Below are positions 1-13,300 of a stretch of 64,000 nucleotides of DNA, one piece after another. Origin of the DNA: Onchidella celtica (lineage: Eukaryota; Mollusca; Gastropoda; Systellommatophora; Onchidiidae); NCBI GenBank assembly GCA_963931925.1, contig OZ007570.1, forward strand, positions 57,428,321-57,492,320, written 5' to 3'. Each line of letters starts with the position of its first letter. The stretch's first letter is position 1. The notes below the pieces were generated by a model that saw only the letters and a program-made list of their open reading frames with translations, did no database searches and was not told where the DNA came from. The translations under genes and the position numbers were made by a program.

Positions 1-1475
1 TTTCAAATAGGCTTTTGTTGAAGATTTAAAGCATTTTATGCCTTTCGCTGGTCCCAGGGCATTTTTTTTTCATTTTCATTCAGATTTTGTTTTTTTTTTG
101 TTGCTGTTTTAAAGGTTATATTTGCATGAGAATTATTTGAATGGTTTTAGATTGTCTTGCGTATTGTTGTTATTGTAACTGAATGCTACCCGATGCTGGA
201 TTCTAGTTCAAGATCATGAGGTCCTCTTCTCACCAAAACACAGACATGCAATTGAAGTGAATTCAAACAAATACTTAGCTGTATAGATTCAATTTTTAGT
301 TCCAAAGTTATCTCGTAATTTAGTCATTTTTGTGTGACTGCATCACCTGCAGTTTAAGGTCAAATTGGGTCAGTGAATAAAGTTTTGTTGGTTGTTTTTT
401 TTACCAAGTTGTACAGCCTGGACATTCTTTAACTTTGCAGGTGTTTTCCCATTCCTCTCCCTGTCCAGGCTTTTCCCTGTTGTGTGCACCGCATTGCATA
501 CCAGTGACCTTCATTCCCTCCTTATTGACCTTTTCCCCCTTTACATCAGTGTTGTTTTAAATTAACTAGGCCTATGATTTTTGCCCAATTTTGACTACGA
601 TGAAAGCACTTGTGCAAATTGGGAAATGAATCAATGCCTCGCTGCTCAGTATGTGTCATGAAATCAGACATCAATATTCATTTCATCTATAAAAAAAAAA
701 TTTAAAAGTGCAGGCGACATTTTTCTAAAACAATCCAGCAAGGGTACATAGCTAGGACTGTAGCCCTTAGTTGTTAGGCTAGAAAAAGTTTGCCTATATG
801 GACAGGAAAATGCCCCCATTCTCCCCACATTTTATGTTTTCAAAAATGATGGGTGTAGAGGGAGTGCAATTTCTCAAAGGCTTCTAAATCATGTCAGTTA
901 TTATTTATGTGAAAGGAAATACAATAAAACACTGAATACATTATTATAGTTCAGCTCATTAAATTTATTTTAATTTGATGATATTCTTCTTCTAATCCTT
1001 TTAAAGTTCTAAATTTGGCAAAGTGAATGAAATAAAATTATTATGTACTCATTTTCATGTAATGTTAACCACAAACTCTGTCGTATCACTATCAGTATCA
1101 TTCATTCCTTCGTTACATGTTGTGAGTGTTAACAATGTACAGCTGTATGATGGAGCTTGTCTATGTAATATGAGTCTTCATGCTGCAGAACATTTCATTG
1201 TAATACTAGGCCAGTAGTTATCGTAGCAAGGTGTACATATGTTGTTTTTTTTTTTTTTTTATGGTATTGTGCAACAGCATGGTAATGTACAGCTGTCGTC
1301 ATGGGTATTTTGAAAATATTTGCCATCTGAGAGGAGAGATTTAGATGACACAAGTACTGAACTTTACCTGAGATTTGGTTGCCCAGTTATCATTCCCAGG
1401 CATACAGAACAGGCTTTGGGGAGGAAATGATACTTAAAAAATCTTTTCTTTTTCTTTCGTTTACTCTCAAATATT

Positions 1476-1580
1476 GGGGGGGGAACACGTCAGCAGTTGT
1501 TATTATGCTGGATCATAGTCGGGGAGGGAAACACGTCAGCAGTTGTTATTATGCTGGATCATAGTCGGGGGGGGGGGGGT
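1476..1580 (+). repeat. Two-copy tandem duplication, about 44-bp unit
   Basis: A unit containing AACACGTCAGCAGTTGTTAT and ending in a G-run occurs twice in a row (about 1481-1524 and 1525-1580). The copies are nearly identical. The second ends in a 13-base G tract. This is a simple local duplication with no evident function. Confidence 0.85.
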
Positions 1581-1698
1581 AGCATATGACATACTGTGGC
1601 ACCGTTTACATTAGAAATATCCCTGGCACCTCCCAACACTGCATGAAAGAAGGCAGTTCACAGCTCCATCTCCTGATCACTGTTTATCAACCCCTGTT

Positions 1699-1848
1699 TA
1701 GGAGTGAAACAACCCGAGGCTGGTGTAGGCGCCAGACCGGTGGCCCACCATCCGTAAATTGTGCATCACATTAATACACTGCAGGTGAGTGTAAGCGCCA
1801 CCAGTCTGGTGCCTACACCAGCCTTAGTCTGACTGTTTCACCCCTTAC
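1699..1848. mobile_element. Foldback (MITE-like) element, family A copy 1
   Basis: The left arm begins near AGGAGTGAAACA and contains GGCTGGTGTAGGCGCCAGAC. The right arm is its imperfect reverse complement, ending with GTCTGGTGCCTACACCAGCC and TGTTTCACCCCTTA. The arms are roughly 50 bases and leave only a short centre. The same arms recur at 10521-10722, so this is a dispersed non-autonomous DNA-transposon-like family. No coding capacity is present. The superfamily and the exact target duplication could not be determined. Confidence 0.75.
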
Positions 1849-1882
1849 ATTGGGGACTCACTGAACTCACAAATGTTCATTT

Positions 1883-1978
1883 TCTCAGTTTCTCTCCGCG
1901 CCCATCTCTGTTGACACAAGCTCACCAATGTCTCAGTTTCTCTCAGTTCCCATCTGTGTTGACACAAACTCACCAATG
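1883..1978 (+). repeat. 48-bp unit duplicated in tandem
   Basis: Two adjacent 48-base copies (1883-1930 and 1931-1978) start TCTCAGTTTCTCTC and end CTCACCAATG. They differ at a handful of positions. No open frame of interest is formed. Confidence 0.85.
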
Positions 1979-4900
1979 TTATTTCTCATGAAAACTTGAT
2001 AGGCATACACTACATTGACCAATCCTTCATTATTTGTCCTAGTGTCCTTCATAGTTAAGAGTAAGACATTCAGGAGACGTTATTCTTTGTTTTGCGACAT
2101 TGCATATAAAGTGTTTGAGAAAAATAATATAAGCCATCGTGCATGAAGTCATAAAGTCAAAAATTCATAGCATGGATTGTCCATGTTTTCATGTTATCAG
2201 TTCTGGTATAGGACATAAGTTTACCTTTTGCTGACAGCTGCCACAGAACAAGCACGTGTATTATCATGCACAGGCTGCTGTCAGATATGATATCAAAATC
2301 AAACAGTAATTGGTCAGAGTTTGAATCCATCTTCATATAGTCACAAATAGCCTTGCCGCAATTGCATGAATAGTTGAGAAATTATTGAAAGAACCAATAT
2401 TCCTGGTGCTTTTTTTGACAGCTGTTCTAATATGGACAGTTCACCTAGGAAAAATAAAACCATTACCAACCATTTCAAAGGGAATTTGCCACATTGTTGT
2501 ATGCAAGATTTGCTGCAACAATGGGCAAAAACCTGATGATTTGGCTCTTGACTCAGCGGGCACAGATTCCGGGTAACTCCATGAATGAGCATTCTGCAAC
2601 TCGTCAGCTTTACGCTAAATCATTTCCAGTTTGAACCGAGTCAAACTCTTCCATTTCAGGAAAAGCATGCTCAAGTTTGAAATTATGTCTTAAGCTCAGT
2701 CTGCATGCTGTGTGCAGTTTTCCATGCATTTTCTTGACAGTCGGGGAGATCAAGAATGGTTGTGGTGGGATTTGTTTCTTGCAGCTTGTGTTGTAGTTTT
2801 TATCAATATCATTGATGTGAAAAGCATGGCAGTGGCATTTTGCTGAAAACTAGAGCTGTCTTTCCCTACTCCCAGGCATCCACAAGCATTTTTTCCCCAT
2901 CCAATGTGCATTCTCACCACCGTCCTCATGCCAATTTTTTTTTTTTTTTGAATTCGCTTGAATGTTATGTTTTCCTTCAAAATGAGCTGTACTGTAAATC
3001 CTTCAGATTATTGTGGTGAAAGAAGTGCTTTGAAATGATGGTCATCTTTACAGATTTCTTCATGTTTCTCTTTTCCATCCATCTTCAGCCCCCTACCCTT
3101 ATGCTCTTTCGTGAATGCATTTTCTCCACTGCTGTCTAATGACAGCGACCTTAAAAGCATGTGATTTGCACACATTTGATCTGCAGTATGTAAAAATGCA
3201 CTAGATTTATTGTATAAATTGTACTAGATTCTCCGACGCACATATTATCCATCTGTGACATCGTTAATTGGTGTTCCACAGTCACCTTCCAGGGAGAAAG
3301 ATCAATGCAGTAAATACTGTAATTCATTTCGGGGGGGGGGGGGGTATGATATTTATATGGTGGCTGATAAATCCTACTACCTATTGATCCTAGGACATTG
3401 CACCAATACTCATTTAATATCATATCCACATACCCATTGTTGAAGATCAGACAGTCCTGCAAATAATTTCCAATAGAAACATTGTGAACACAAACTGGTG
3501 TTTGTTTAGACCATGTACTCATTTGGAAAGCACTTTTTTTTTTCTTTTAGAAGGAGGGAGTCTAAGAAAAAATTTTAAAATGAGGAAGTAGAGATGCAGT
3601 GCAGTTTTGCCATGAGATTTGTTTTTGTTTTAAATACCAGACTTAAAACTGTTGCATTTTACATCATGGCAAAGAAAGGTGAAGAGAGAAATCATGCTTT
3701 TCATATGTGTACAGTTATAAAATTAAATCCTATTGCTTTATAGCTGTAATACTATATTAGTTAATGCAGGATTCAGTTTTGTTTTATATATCTATAGGCT
3801 GATGCATTTAGAAACTTTGAAATATATGAAATTTAATATCAACTGCCAGTGTGTGATTCGGGACGTTGCAGTCTCTTTGGAGATTTCCATTGTGGCACGT
3901 GAAAAGAAATAGAACACAGCAACTGTTCAAAATTAAATGACAAGGAGTAAAAGAAGAAGTCAAAACAGGTGTTTTGTGGGAATTCATGCTTATATCAGGG
4001 AGATAGAATTGATTGTCAGTGGTTGTGATATGGAGGTAACAACACTATTTAGATGGCCAGCAGCTTGCTACATAAAAATATCTCTGGCAGTTGGTGATAC
4101 TGGGGTTTACAGTAATTTTTCTTTACAGGTGACAAGTTTCTACATTTATATTAAGCTTCATTTCTCTTACCAGTTGGAAATGTATCCTATTTTCATTTTC
4201 ATTATATCTCATTATGGGAAGTATGTTCATATGGGAAATTCTGAGGTGTGGTGTTAAGTTTGCTCAAAAGGAAATCTTTAAGAGCAGGCAAAACTACTCT
4301 GGATAAACAAGAAATTTTACATGACTGACTAGTCGGTGTCAAAAACTGGATGATTTTACAATGTATGTCACTGGTAAATAGCGACAGCTATTAGGACTTT
4401 GCAGACAAGATCAATGATATTCCTACATTTGGTCGTTCAGTATCTTGCAGATAGCTTGGTAGATAACTGTGGGAAATATGATTGTTTAGTTGGCATGAAT
4501 ATTGAGTCTGCCTTTTTTTTTTTTTTTAGATTTTATTTCCATTTTTGGGGTCTCTTGCTGTTACTGGTTTTGAATTGTTCTTTTTGTGGGCAGGAATTTT
4601 TTGTTGTTTCCCTTTTTTATGTGCATTTGTTCATTTTCTTTTATACTGCAGCCAAGGTCAGGTACCCATTGCCTGGTATTTTATTTTCACTTCCACACAC
4701 TTGCGTGTTTTCACAACTGTGGGGGGAAATTGATCGAGGCAGACCAGAGATTCCACAATTGAAAGTTTTGACCAGACTACTATTATTTTAATGACCAACA
4801 ACAAAAGTTCTGTCATGGCTGCGGTCGACATCACAAATTTAAATAGTTTCTGCATTTTTGAAATCTGAGGAAGAAAAAAGGAAATCAAAACTATTTTTGG

Positions 4901-5132
4901 CTTACGGTTAAAAAGAAAAATTTGAAATTGTAGTATCATTTATGCGTCTGAATTACTTCACTGGAAATCTGAAGGTTTCTTTACTTTAAAACTTGGAAAC
5001 AGATTCGAGAAAAAGAAAATACTGGCTTTGAATGAAGTGCTTATTTCTTTTTATTTTAAAAGTTAGATATGGTCATCTCATTTTGTTTACCTGAGAATGT
5101 TATCTTCACATGTTATGCCAATTGTCTTTCAG

Positions 5133-5390
5133 GCACCTGAGGAAGAGCCAGAACCACTTCCAGCAGTTTCTGAGCCAGAACCAGAGCCCGCAATGCCGGA
5201 GCCAGAGCCAGCAGTGCCGGAGCCAGAGCCAGCAGACCATGACTCTGACCCTGAGCTGCCCCCGCCTGAAGAAACTGAGCGTCTACCAGACCCAGAACCT
5301 GTTGAGATAACAGCTGACCCTCCCTCAGATGCCGTTCACCAGCAGGATGATGATGAAAATTCATCAGCCCCCAATGGACCATCATCATAA
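5133..5390 (+). CDS. Terminal exon encoding an acidic Glu-Pro-rich C-terminal tail
   Basis: The acceptor ATTGTCTTTCAG precedes an open phase-0 stretch of 85 codons ending in TAA at 5388-5390. The encoded tail is rich in Glu, Asp and Pro. It contains tandem PEPEPA-type heptads built on a 21-bp DNA repeat (units VPEPEPA and MPEPEPA) and ends in a Ser/Asn/Asp-rich segment finishing NGPSS. Low T content, open frame and splice site together support a real last exon. Such tails are disordered and poorly conserved, so the parent protein cannot be named from this exon. Upstream exons were not found and probably lie partly outside the window. The gene is convergent with PFN4 to its right. Confidence 0.65.
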   Translation, partial: APEEEPEPLPAVSEPEPEPAMPEPEPAVPEPEPADHDSDPELPPPEETERLPDPEPVEITADPPSDAVHQQDDDENSSAPNGPSS

Positions 5391-5471
5391 TTGAATTCTT
5401 TTCTTGATATCTTTTAGTCTTTTTCAGTACGAAATTCAAGGGAGCTTTAAAGTATAGGAAGAAAAAAAAAT

Positions 5472-5502
<31 letters not shown>

Positions 5503-6009
5503 AGATGGGGAATTCAAAAATGTGATATTGGTAGATATATTAATTTTATCTAAATGTCCTAGCTAGGAAGTTTCCAGCGTGATCAATATTTGTCATGCGT
5601 TGTTATCAAAATCTCATGGCTATCACAATTAATATTAATTGTGTTTATTTCATAATTGATTACGCAATGAGTGGAAAAGGCCATATATTTAATGGAATCT
5701 TGTCTGTATGGTTGATATATCTTTTGGAGGAACAAGTGATGCCACAGTTTATACAGTTAAAAGCCATACATAAATCTGAAGTTGTATATGCATTAATTCA
5801 TTTATCATGTGCTACTTGTATATTTTGGCTGATTTTTTACTTACGGATGCCTATTTCATCTGGGTTTTTTTTTTTTTGTTGTTGTTGTTGTTTTTTTTAA
5901 TTCACTGACTTCTTCCCATCTATAAATAGGTAAAAGAATATGTAACTTCACTACTCAACCCAGACCTTGCCATCGTATGTTGATTTGGCATTTTTCTCTC
6001 GTTTTTTGT

Positions 6010-6041
<32 letters not shown>

Positions 6042-9000
6042 TTGTATCTGAAAAGGTAATAATACTCCAATAATATTATGTGAACTATGAACCGTCTAAT
6101 CTAATGACAGAGATGAAAGCTGGACATCTCGTAATGAGAGTAGTGTAGGTAAAAAGTTATTTATACCTATATTTACTCAGATGTCAAGTTTAAAAAATGA
6201 TTTTTGTCAGTTTAATAATCTGTATAGTTATTTTGTATATGCTAATCAGCCAATTTGTCTTCTCCATGTCTTAATCATCTTTCATTGGTTGTAGACCCAT
6301 AAATGGTTGTACACAAAAAGACTAGGGGTGGGAGAGGGGTTGTAATTTATTGAACATTCATTTGCAAGCATCAGTCTTCCTGTTAGAAAGAGAGTATTTA
6401 TTGGGCGGTGGGCATCTTGTCATCACCTAACAAGCTCTACATCAGTGATTAGCCTTTTTTAAGAGTCAGTTCATTGTTCTGTGTACCTTAAAATTACTGC
6501 AAGATTATCTTTTTTGATGCGGTAATAAATAGCTCAGGTGCTTTTGTTTTTGTCCTTAGGAAAGGAAGGACGGGAAATCCTTTCCTCTTATTATGAAATA
6601 TGTGTTGTTTTGCTTCGTTTTGTTATGGACTTATTGTGTTCCTTAGATACTGTTTGTGCCCAGAGTTTATCACAGGACTGTGTATTGTGTCATATGCTTT
6701 GCTGTCCAGAGCCAAAACATCATCAGCTAATTTGTTTACTGAATTTGAGGTCATCTTGCTAGAACAACTTCATAGTAACCTTTCTTGTGATGAAATGCCA
6801 GTGCTATATTTACTGTCAACTGTGAACGGGGGGAAATAAACACTTGAAAATTTGGGTGGGAATTGCCCTCCTTGGGGGCTGACCTGAGGTGTGTGGGGGG
6901 TTTTCATTCACTTCTGGTGTGTGCATATATATATTTATGGATTAAGCAGGTTTACAGCTAGGTTCAGGCCTGTCAAGAAGTTCAGTCCATTTAACAGCCC
7001 TATAATATGGAGATTTTCCAATACCCTTTTATGAAGTCATAAAAATGCGTTAATTTACTGCTGAGGCCAAAACCCTGAAGTAAATTATCTTGCAATAGGC
7101 TGAAGATAAAGTTGTTTTGGCTTGGGACATGTGTATTTTATGTCTGTGAAGCTTGTTTTGATAACTTTTGCTGGTACGTGGTAGGTAAGGCAGTAAATCT
7201 TTATGCCAATCAATTCTTCAGTAGGCTTAAATTATTAAAGAGTCGCAGTCTTTTTCAGTTACATCCATTTCTTTCATACTGCTTTTTGTATCAGACTTTC
7301 AAATTTCCATAGGTCTGGACATGGGGGAAATTTCAAATTGTTTCAGATTAGGACTGTCTTAAATTACTTTATTCAAAATAAAATTATTTCGTTTTTGTTT
7401 TTTGTTTTTTTTGTGTGTGTGCTTAGGGGGCAAAATTATATAGAAATTTAAAAATTGAAGCCGAAAACTACTTAATCGATTGGAGAGTGTAAAAAAAAAT
7501 TTCCAGTAATTTTTAATGGTTTGAAGATCAAAATGGAAATTTTTATATTCTTAAACATGTACAAGTGACCTACTGACATATTTTGGTGATTGCACTTTCA
7601 CAAACTGGCAATCTGCACTGTCTTTCAGATTGTATTTCTTTTTGCTTCTGACTTTTTTCCTGGTGTATACATGTACAACAAAGTTCTGGAGTTAATCTTG
7701 AAATTTGTGCCTCTCCTAATGAGATTGTCATTTCTCTTTCGCTTTGTCAAGATATTTGTCTGTATTGAAAGGGAAACAATTAGGTATTGTTTACCCAAAT
7801 TAGTTTTAGAAGATAATAAGAACTGCTGTAGAATGCACGTGTGATCAGGGCTGCACTGTCTATGTAAATTTCGTTTTTGTGAGTGTTTCCTTTTTACATG
7901 TTGTTGTAATTAGTTCATCAAACAAGATGCACTATTCATGTAGCCTATAGCAAGCCATAAGTCTGTGCATCAATGCTTATGATTCTATATGTGCACACTT
8001 TGCAAGAGGTATGCAGGATTGTAATGAGAGAGAAAGAGTATATGTGATGATCAAAAGTCAATAATACTTGTAAAATTTACACACATGTTGACAATATGTA
8101 TTCTCACATTTTGAATGATTTTGTATCTAGCATTATTTCTAGTAGTGTTGAGATATGATTTTCTTTTTCTTCATAAGCAACTGATAATAGCTACATATTC
8201 AATTTCAAATGTATCTTCGGGGTGGTTATTGTGCCAAAGTATGTATTTGTACAAAAGCCTGTTTTCTTTCACGTTATCTTTTGAGGTTGTGTCATAGCTT
8301 GAGCAAAAAGCAAACAAAAACAGCCATGATATCCTCTATATCATTTCTATTTCAGTTTTAAGAAAAATTCTGCCATCACAAAATTGCTGCCATTGCATCA
8401 GATATTTGTATCTGAAATGCACAGAATTTTGAAGTACAGTGTACTTTTCATAAAAACAGGTCATCTGAGACTTGAATACATGTTTTTTGGGGGGGATACC
8501 ACATGTAGGTCAGCCTCCATAAACTTTGTTTTGCAGTTTATTAAGCTCTGAGATATAAGATCAGTTGTTTTGACATTCTGTTTTTGTAGTTCTTTTTGCA
8601 AGGAATGATTAATTATGCGTCAGCAGGAGCTCTTTGAAAGCTTGTGATGCCCAAGTTGTTCACAATATTAATCTAAAATGTTTATATTCAAATATTATGC
8701 AATTACTCAATTTCAAATTTTTATCATGCCTTGACAACATCAAACATAGACCATATTGAAGGACCTGTCTTTTTCAGTACAATTCAACATACTTTTGACT
8801 TTTCAAGTAAACATTACTGTCATGCCATTTTATTGCTTGTAGAAGTTTGCAAGGATTAAAACAGCACCGTAGATAATGCAGAAAGGGTGATTGAATACTG
8901 TGGTTAAAGCTCTCTGCAAACTGGGCAGTCTCACCTTGGTGCAGTTTTGCAGTGCACTGAGGTGACCTACTGTCATCAATTTCATAATCTGATTTCCTTG

Positions 9001-10388
9001 TCTTCTTGTTCTTGTTGTTTCTTTCCTTTTTTCCTTTATATGTCAAATTTTTAAATCATAAATTTAGTACTGTTGTTTGAAAGAGGTTATCAAAGTGACA
9101 AATTTGTCAAAGCATATTACCAAAGCCTGCTTCCTTTAAAGAAGCTTTGGGTGAATGAGCTGTGGCCCGATTTTTAATTGGACCTTATGGATCAATGCTG
9201 TTTTATCCACTGTTCTTTGTTATTATGCCTTCATTTATGCCTCCAAGAAGTAGAGAAAAGAGAAAACAACAAAAGATAATAAACGGTTTAGCTATGACTC
9301 ACCCAACTATTGCATCAGCCCAGGTTTGTCATCTGTCACTTTATCTGTAAGGTTATTGCATTGTATGTATGCTTGGATGAGAGAAAGATGTTTATGGGTA
9401 AAGGGAGATAATTTGAGTCAATCTTGTCAACAAAACAACTATTAGGACATACATATTATCTACCTTGTATAACCACGGAGGCTTCATTATTAAACAAAAT
9501 AAATATACAAAACTTGTGTTCTGTGACTTTGAACTGAGATATGTGTTTTTATATCCTGCAATTGCCTGATATTGATAAAACTGGGCAAACTGTAGTAAGA
9601 GTGGAAAGGTGTGAATATCTGTACATTATACATGCAAATTAGTCAAAGAGAACAGATTTGTGACAGGACTACTAGAAGAGGTGTACAATTCAGAAAATGG
9701 CATTGCCAGGAAGGTAATCCAATATTTATTATGAAAAAGTGCCAGCAGAACTGGAGGTACTGGGATATACATCAGAAATTTTGTTCAACACAATTCTATT
9801 GCAATTCTATCTCTGAGAAAATATTGGCATTATATAATAACACATTTTTAACCGAGCCTGTCCAAGATTCACTGTTGTAATCATTGGTGGTGTGAAAACG
9901 GAGACACTGCATTGCAAAATACATGCAGCTCACACTCAAGTTCCTAGATAGACGTATGACTTGCACTGATATCATAACACAAACAACAGTTGAAATGATG
10001 TTTAATGACGGTGACCACATCACTTTTTCATGTCATAAAATGTTTATTAATAACACAGTAAACAGCAAGTAAACAAGTAAAAAATATACACCACATAGCT
10101 AGCCATCTCTTTTCGTGCTCTAACATTCCTCATTTTCTCTTTTTCTCTCTCTTTCTGCCTCTATCAAGTATCATTCACTCTCATAAAATTGTATCTGTCA
10201 CTTTCTCACTTCTTCTGTGCCCGTTTCTCATAAATGCTGCTGGTTCTTTTAGTACACCTCCAGTATCACAGAATGTTGGCCCAGTTGCAAAGGTTTACAG
10301 AATGTTAGTCCAGTTGCAAAGTTACGACCAAACATCATTTGTGGTCCATAATTCACAGTCGTAAGATTGTCTTGTTCTCTGATCAGTA
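5391..10388. other. Non-coding region between two convergent genes, probable 3' UTRs
   Basis: This follows the stop of the acidic-tail exon and precedes the PFN4 stop codon on the other strand. It is AT-rich with long T-runs (for example 5471-5496 and 6021-6043) and no exon I can support. Plus-strand AATAAA signals occur near 6524, 6834 and 9498-9503, any of which could end the plus-strand transcript. No repeat family was recognised. Confidence 0.5.
10043..10048 (-). terminator. Candidate PFN4 polyadenylation signal
   Basis: The minus strand reads AATAAA here (TTTATT on plus), about 340 bases beyond the PFN4 stop codon. It is the nearest canonical hexamer I noticed in the right orientation. 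Assignment is by position only. Confidence 0.45.
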
Positions 10389-13300
10389 TCATTTCCCTTT
10401 TTCTTTGAAGTAGTCAGCTGGAAATAAATCATATAGAACAAATTACATGCATTTGTTTAGTAAAATCACAACAAAAACAAATGAGAAACAAGAAGCCTGT
10501 AAAAACTGTCAAATTTTTCTCAGGGGTGAAACAGACCTTTGCTGGTGTAGGTACCAGGCCACTGGCTCACCGCCTTACATTTTGCTTAATACTAGCTCAA
10601 CAGGCACTGCCCACACAGAGGGATGCAGCGAGCAGTGCCTATTGCACTAGTGTGAAGCAGAATTTATGGGTGGTGAGCCACCAGTCTGGCACCTACACCA
10701 GCCTTGGTCCATTTCACCCCTATTGAAGTACAAGCATTTCATTTGTGTCTCAGGTTTATTAGCCCTGAACCTATGCATTATAGACTTTGTGGTGCCGTTT
10801 GTGTTAACTGGGATGGGAATCCTCCGGAAATTTCCTGATCTCCAGATACATGAATTTTTATTATTAGTCAATACTGTTTTGTGTGTTGTCCACCCACGTA
10901 GGCCTATGTGTGTGCTGCAGTTGGCAAAGTATTCTAAGTAGTCTGTTACATGTTTGCCAAAACTTCAAGCAATTCTTCTGTCAGGGATTCCCATCCCTGT
11001 GTTACGCAACCACATTTAAATGTGCATGAAACAAATCATTCTGGCTGATTTGGTTTATTTGGGAATGCATTACAAAAATTGTGTCAGGCCCGAAACATTC
11101 ACATTCCAGGATGTCTGCCAATTGCAGAAATATATCCAAAATAAACAAAATGCTTAGTGTTGGTCAATGGCATGTCTAAAAATAATACACACAACAAATC
11201 TGGATCTAATCCTGAACAAGGTGAAATGGACAGAATGGAATGCCAGACAAACATGAAAGAATGTTACTGTGTGTTGTTTCTTAATTATACTGTTGTTTTG
11301 CTTAGCATTCGGTAGATACAAAAAAGGGGAATTTTAATTTACATGTATTAAACTATCACACATTATTCTGCAAATGGTAGAAAGCATGCAACACTTTACT
11401 GTTTGACCACAGATATAAATGCATGCACAGTTACAATGGTCATATAAGTACCATATTCTTGTATGGAAATCTCCTTTGTGATATCCAAGATAGTAAATGC
11501 CACATGATGGTCCCTTCTTCACACCTCTAAAAAGCATGCACACAGTTTTCTAGCTGATTGGGGGTGGGGCTCAAGGTGCACTGCACGAAAAGAGTGCTTG
11601 GTTTAATGATAAATTAATAACATGGATTTGTTAAGGTGCTACCAAAGCTTAAGAAAAATGGCCACGAGTTTTCCTACAGCAACTGAAGTTATCATTAACA
11701 AGTAAACTACTTCAGCATTAACAAATACATGTACCTACTGTGATGGCTGACCGATGAACAAAATTCAGTATTCTCTCCACACTGGCTTTGTAAAATACAC
11801 CACTGTTCAGCGCGCTCACTGTATGGTGGCAGGGCAAAATCCATGCATGCAAAACAAGCCAGCTGTCCCATCTTATCATATCCAGTATTTTGGGCAATAA
11901 AGGCAATACATGTACTTACCCAATTTTTCTACAGCTTCCACACAAACACTGGGGAACATGCTCTCTGTATATGTTGCAATGATTAACAATGTCAGTGTTT
12001 TCACCAGCACAAGGCCTCTTTTATTCTGCAATGTAGTAAACAATACATCATCTATATGTCCTTCACAACAGAAACTGTTCAAAATGCAATATAAATATGA
12101 ATATCTTGAGGTACATGAGATAAAGAGATTTTACAAAAGGACCTTGTTTCATCCAAAAAACAGCTGCATAATTTTTTTATTAATTTAAATTTGGACGGGA
12201 ATTTCCCCTGAAGACCACATTAGACTTACTGTCATGTCAAGCGTTTCAATTTTTTTCTCACGATATCACACATATCAAGTTCTCTCTTTGTTCATGCTTG
12301 GTATTTGAAAAATCCTCATGAAATACTGCTATTTCTTCACTACGGAGGCATACCATTTATCTTTTTGCCCAGAATCCTGATTTCTGTATGTCCATAGATT
12401 AGAAACAAAACAAACAAAAACCCTGATTTCCCAGTAATTGAGGCAAATCAGACTCGATTCTGTTTGTACAACTGCAAAACCTGAGCTGTTTCAACACATC
12501 TACTAAAATGTCAAACTTAAACATTCTATTTTGCATAGATAGAAATGTTGATTTTTTGTTTGCCTGAGTTTGGATTTAGCAGGCCACTTTGCTCCTTTCA
12601 GGTTTTTTTTTGTTTGGGGGGGTGGGGGGGGGGGGGGGGGGTTTCATAGATTAAAATTTCACAAAAGGAAAAGGAGAAGTTCCACATAAAATCGTTTTAT
12701 TTGTAAATCCGATATGTCACTTGTAAGTGTACAGATCTAAAAAAGGAATTTTACAAGGACAGAAGTTTTTGGATTGTTTTTAACATACATAACTTATTAA
12801 AACATCATCACCTACACATTTTGCATAGATGGAAGTTTTGTCTGCTCTAACACATCTGTACTGTTTATCATCAAAGTAAAGCCCTTCCTCTCTGGTCTGG
12901 GGTGGATTTTTGAAGGCATCGAGGAGTAAAGACACTTGGTCAGGGTACAGCTGGAATCAAAAGAAAAAAATATAAATAAAATCCTGGGAAAATTGTTCAA
13001 GTCGTCTTTTTCCATACTCTTTATTGCAATAATTTATCTATCTAAAGCCGTCCACACAAGTAGGCCTATTTCCTTTTTCTTTTTTTTTTTTTTTGTCTCC
13101 TTTCATTTATCATTTTCCTTGTTGTTTTTTTGTTGTTTTTTTTAAACAAGCCTGACAACACTGATATCTAACTTAAACCGAATGACATGTCATCCTTAAC
13201 TCAAGTTAAACACAGAAATCAACTGTTCCCCTTTTCACTGTGATTGTGTGAACACTATAAATTATAATGTTAATCTTCAGATTTCGATTGAATATCAGTC

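Larger units (their letters stand above)
1..5132. other. Non-coding stretch upstream of the acidic terminal exon
   Basis: No exon could be supported here on either strand. The sequence is AT-rich with T-runs, short open frames without codon character, two small tandem duplications and one foldback element (listed separately). A strong acceptor at its right end (5131-5132) shows that at least the right part is the last intron of the plus-strand gene whose terminal exon begins at 5133. Small upstream exons could have been missed. Confidence 0.5.
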
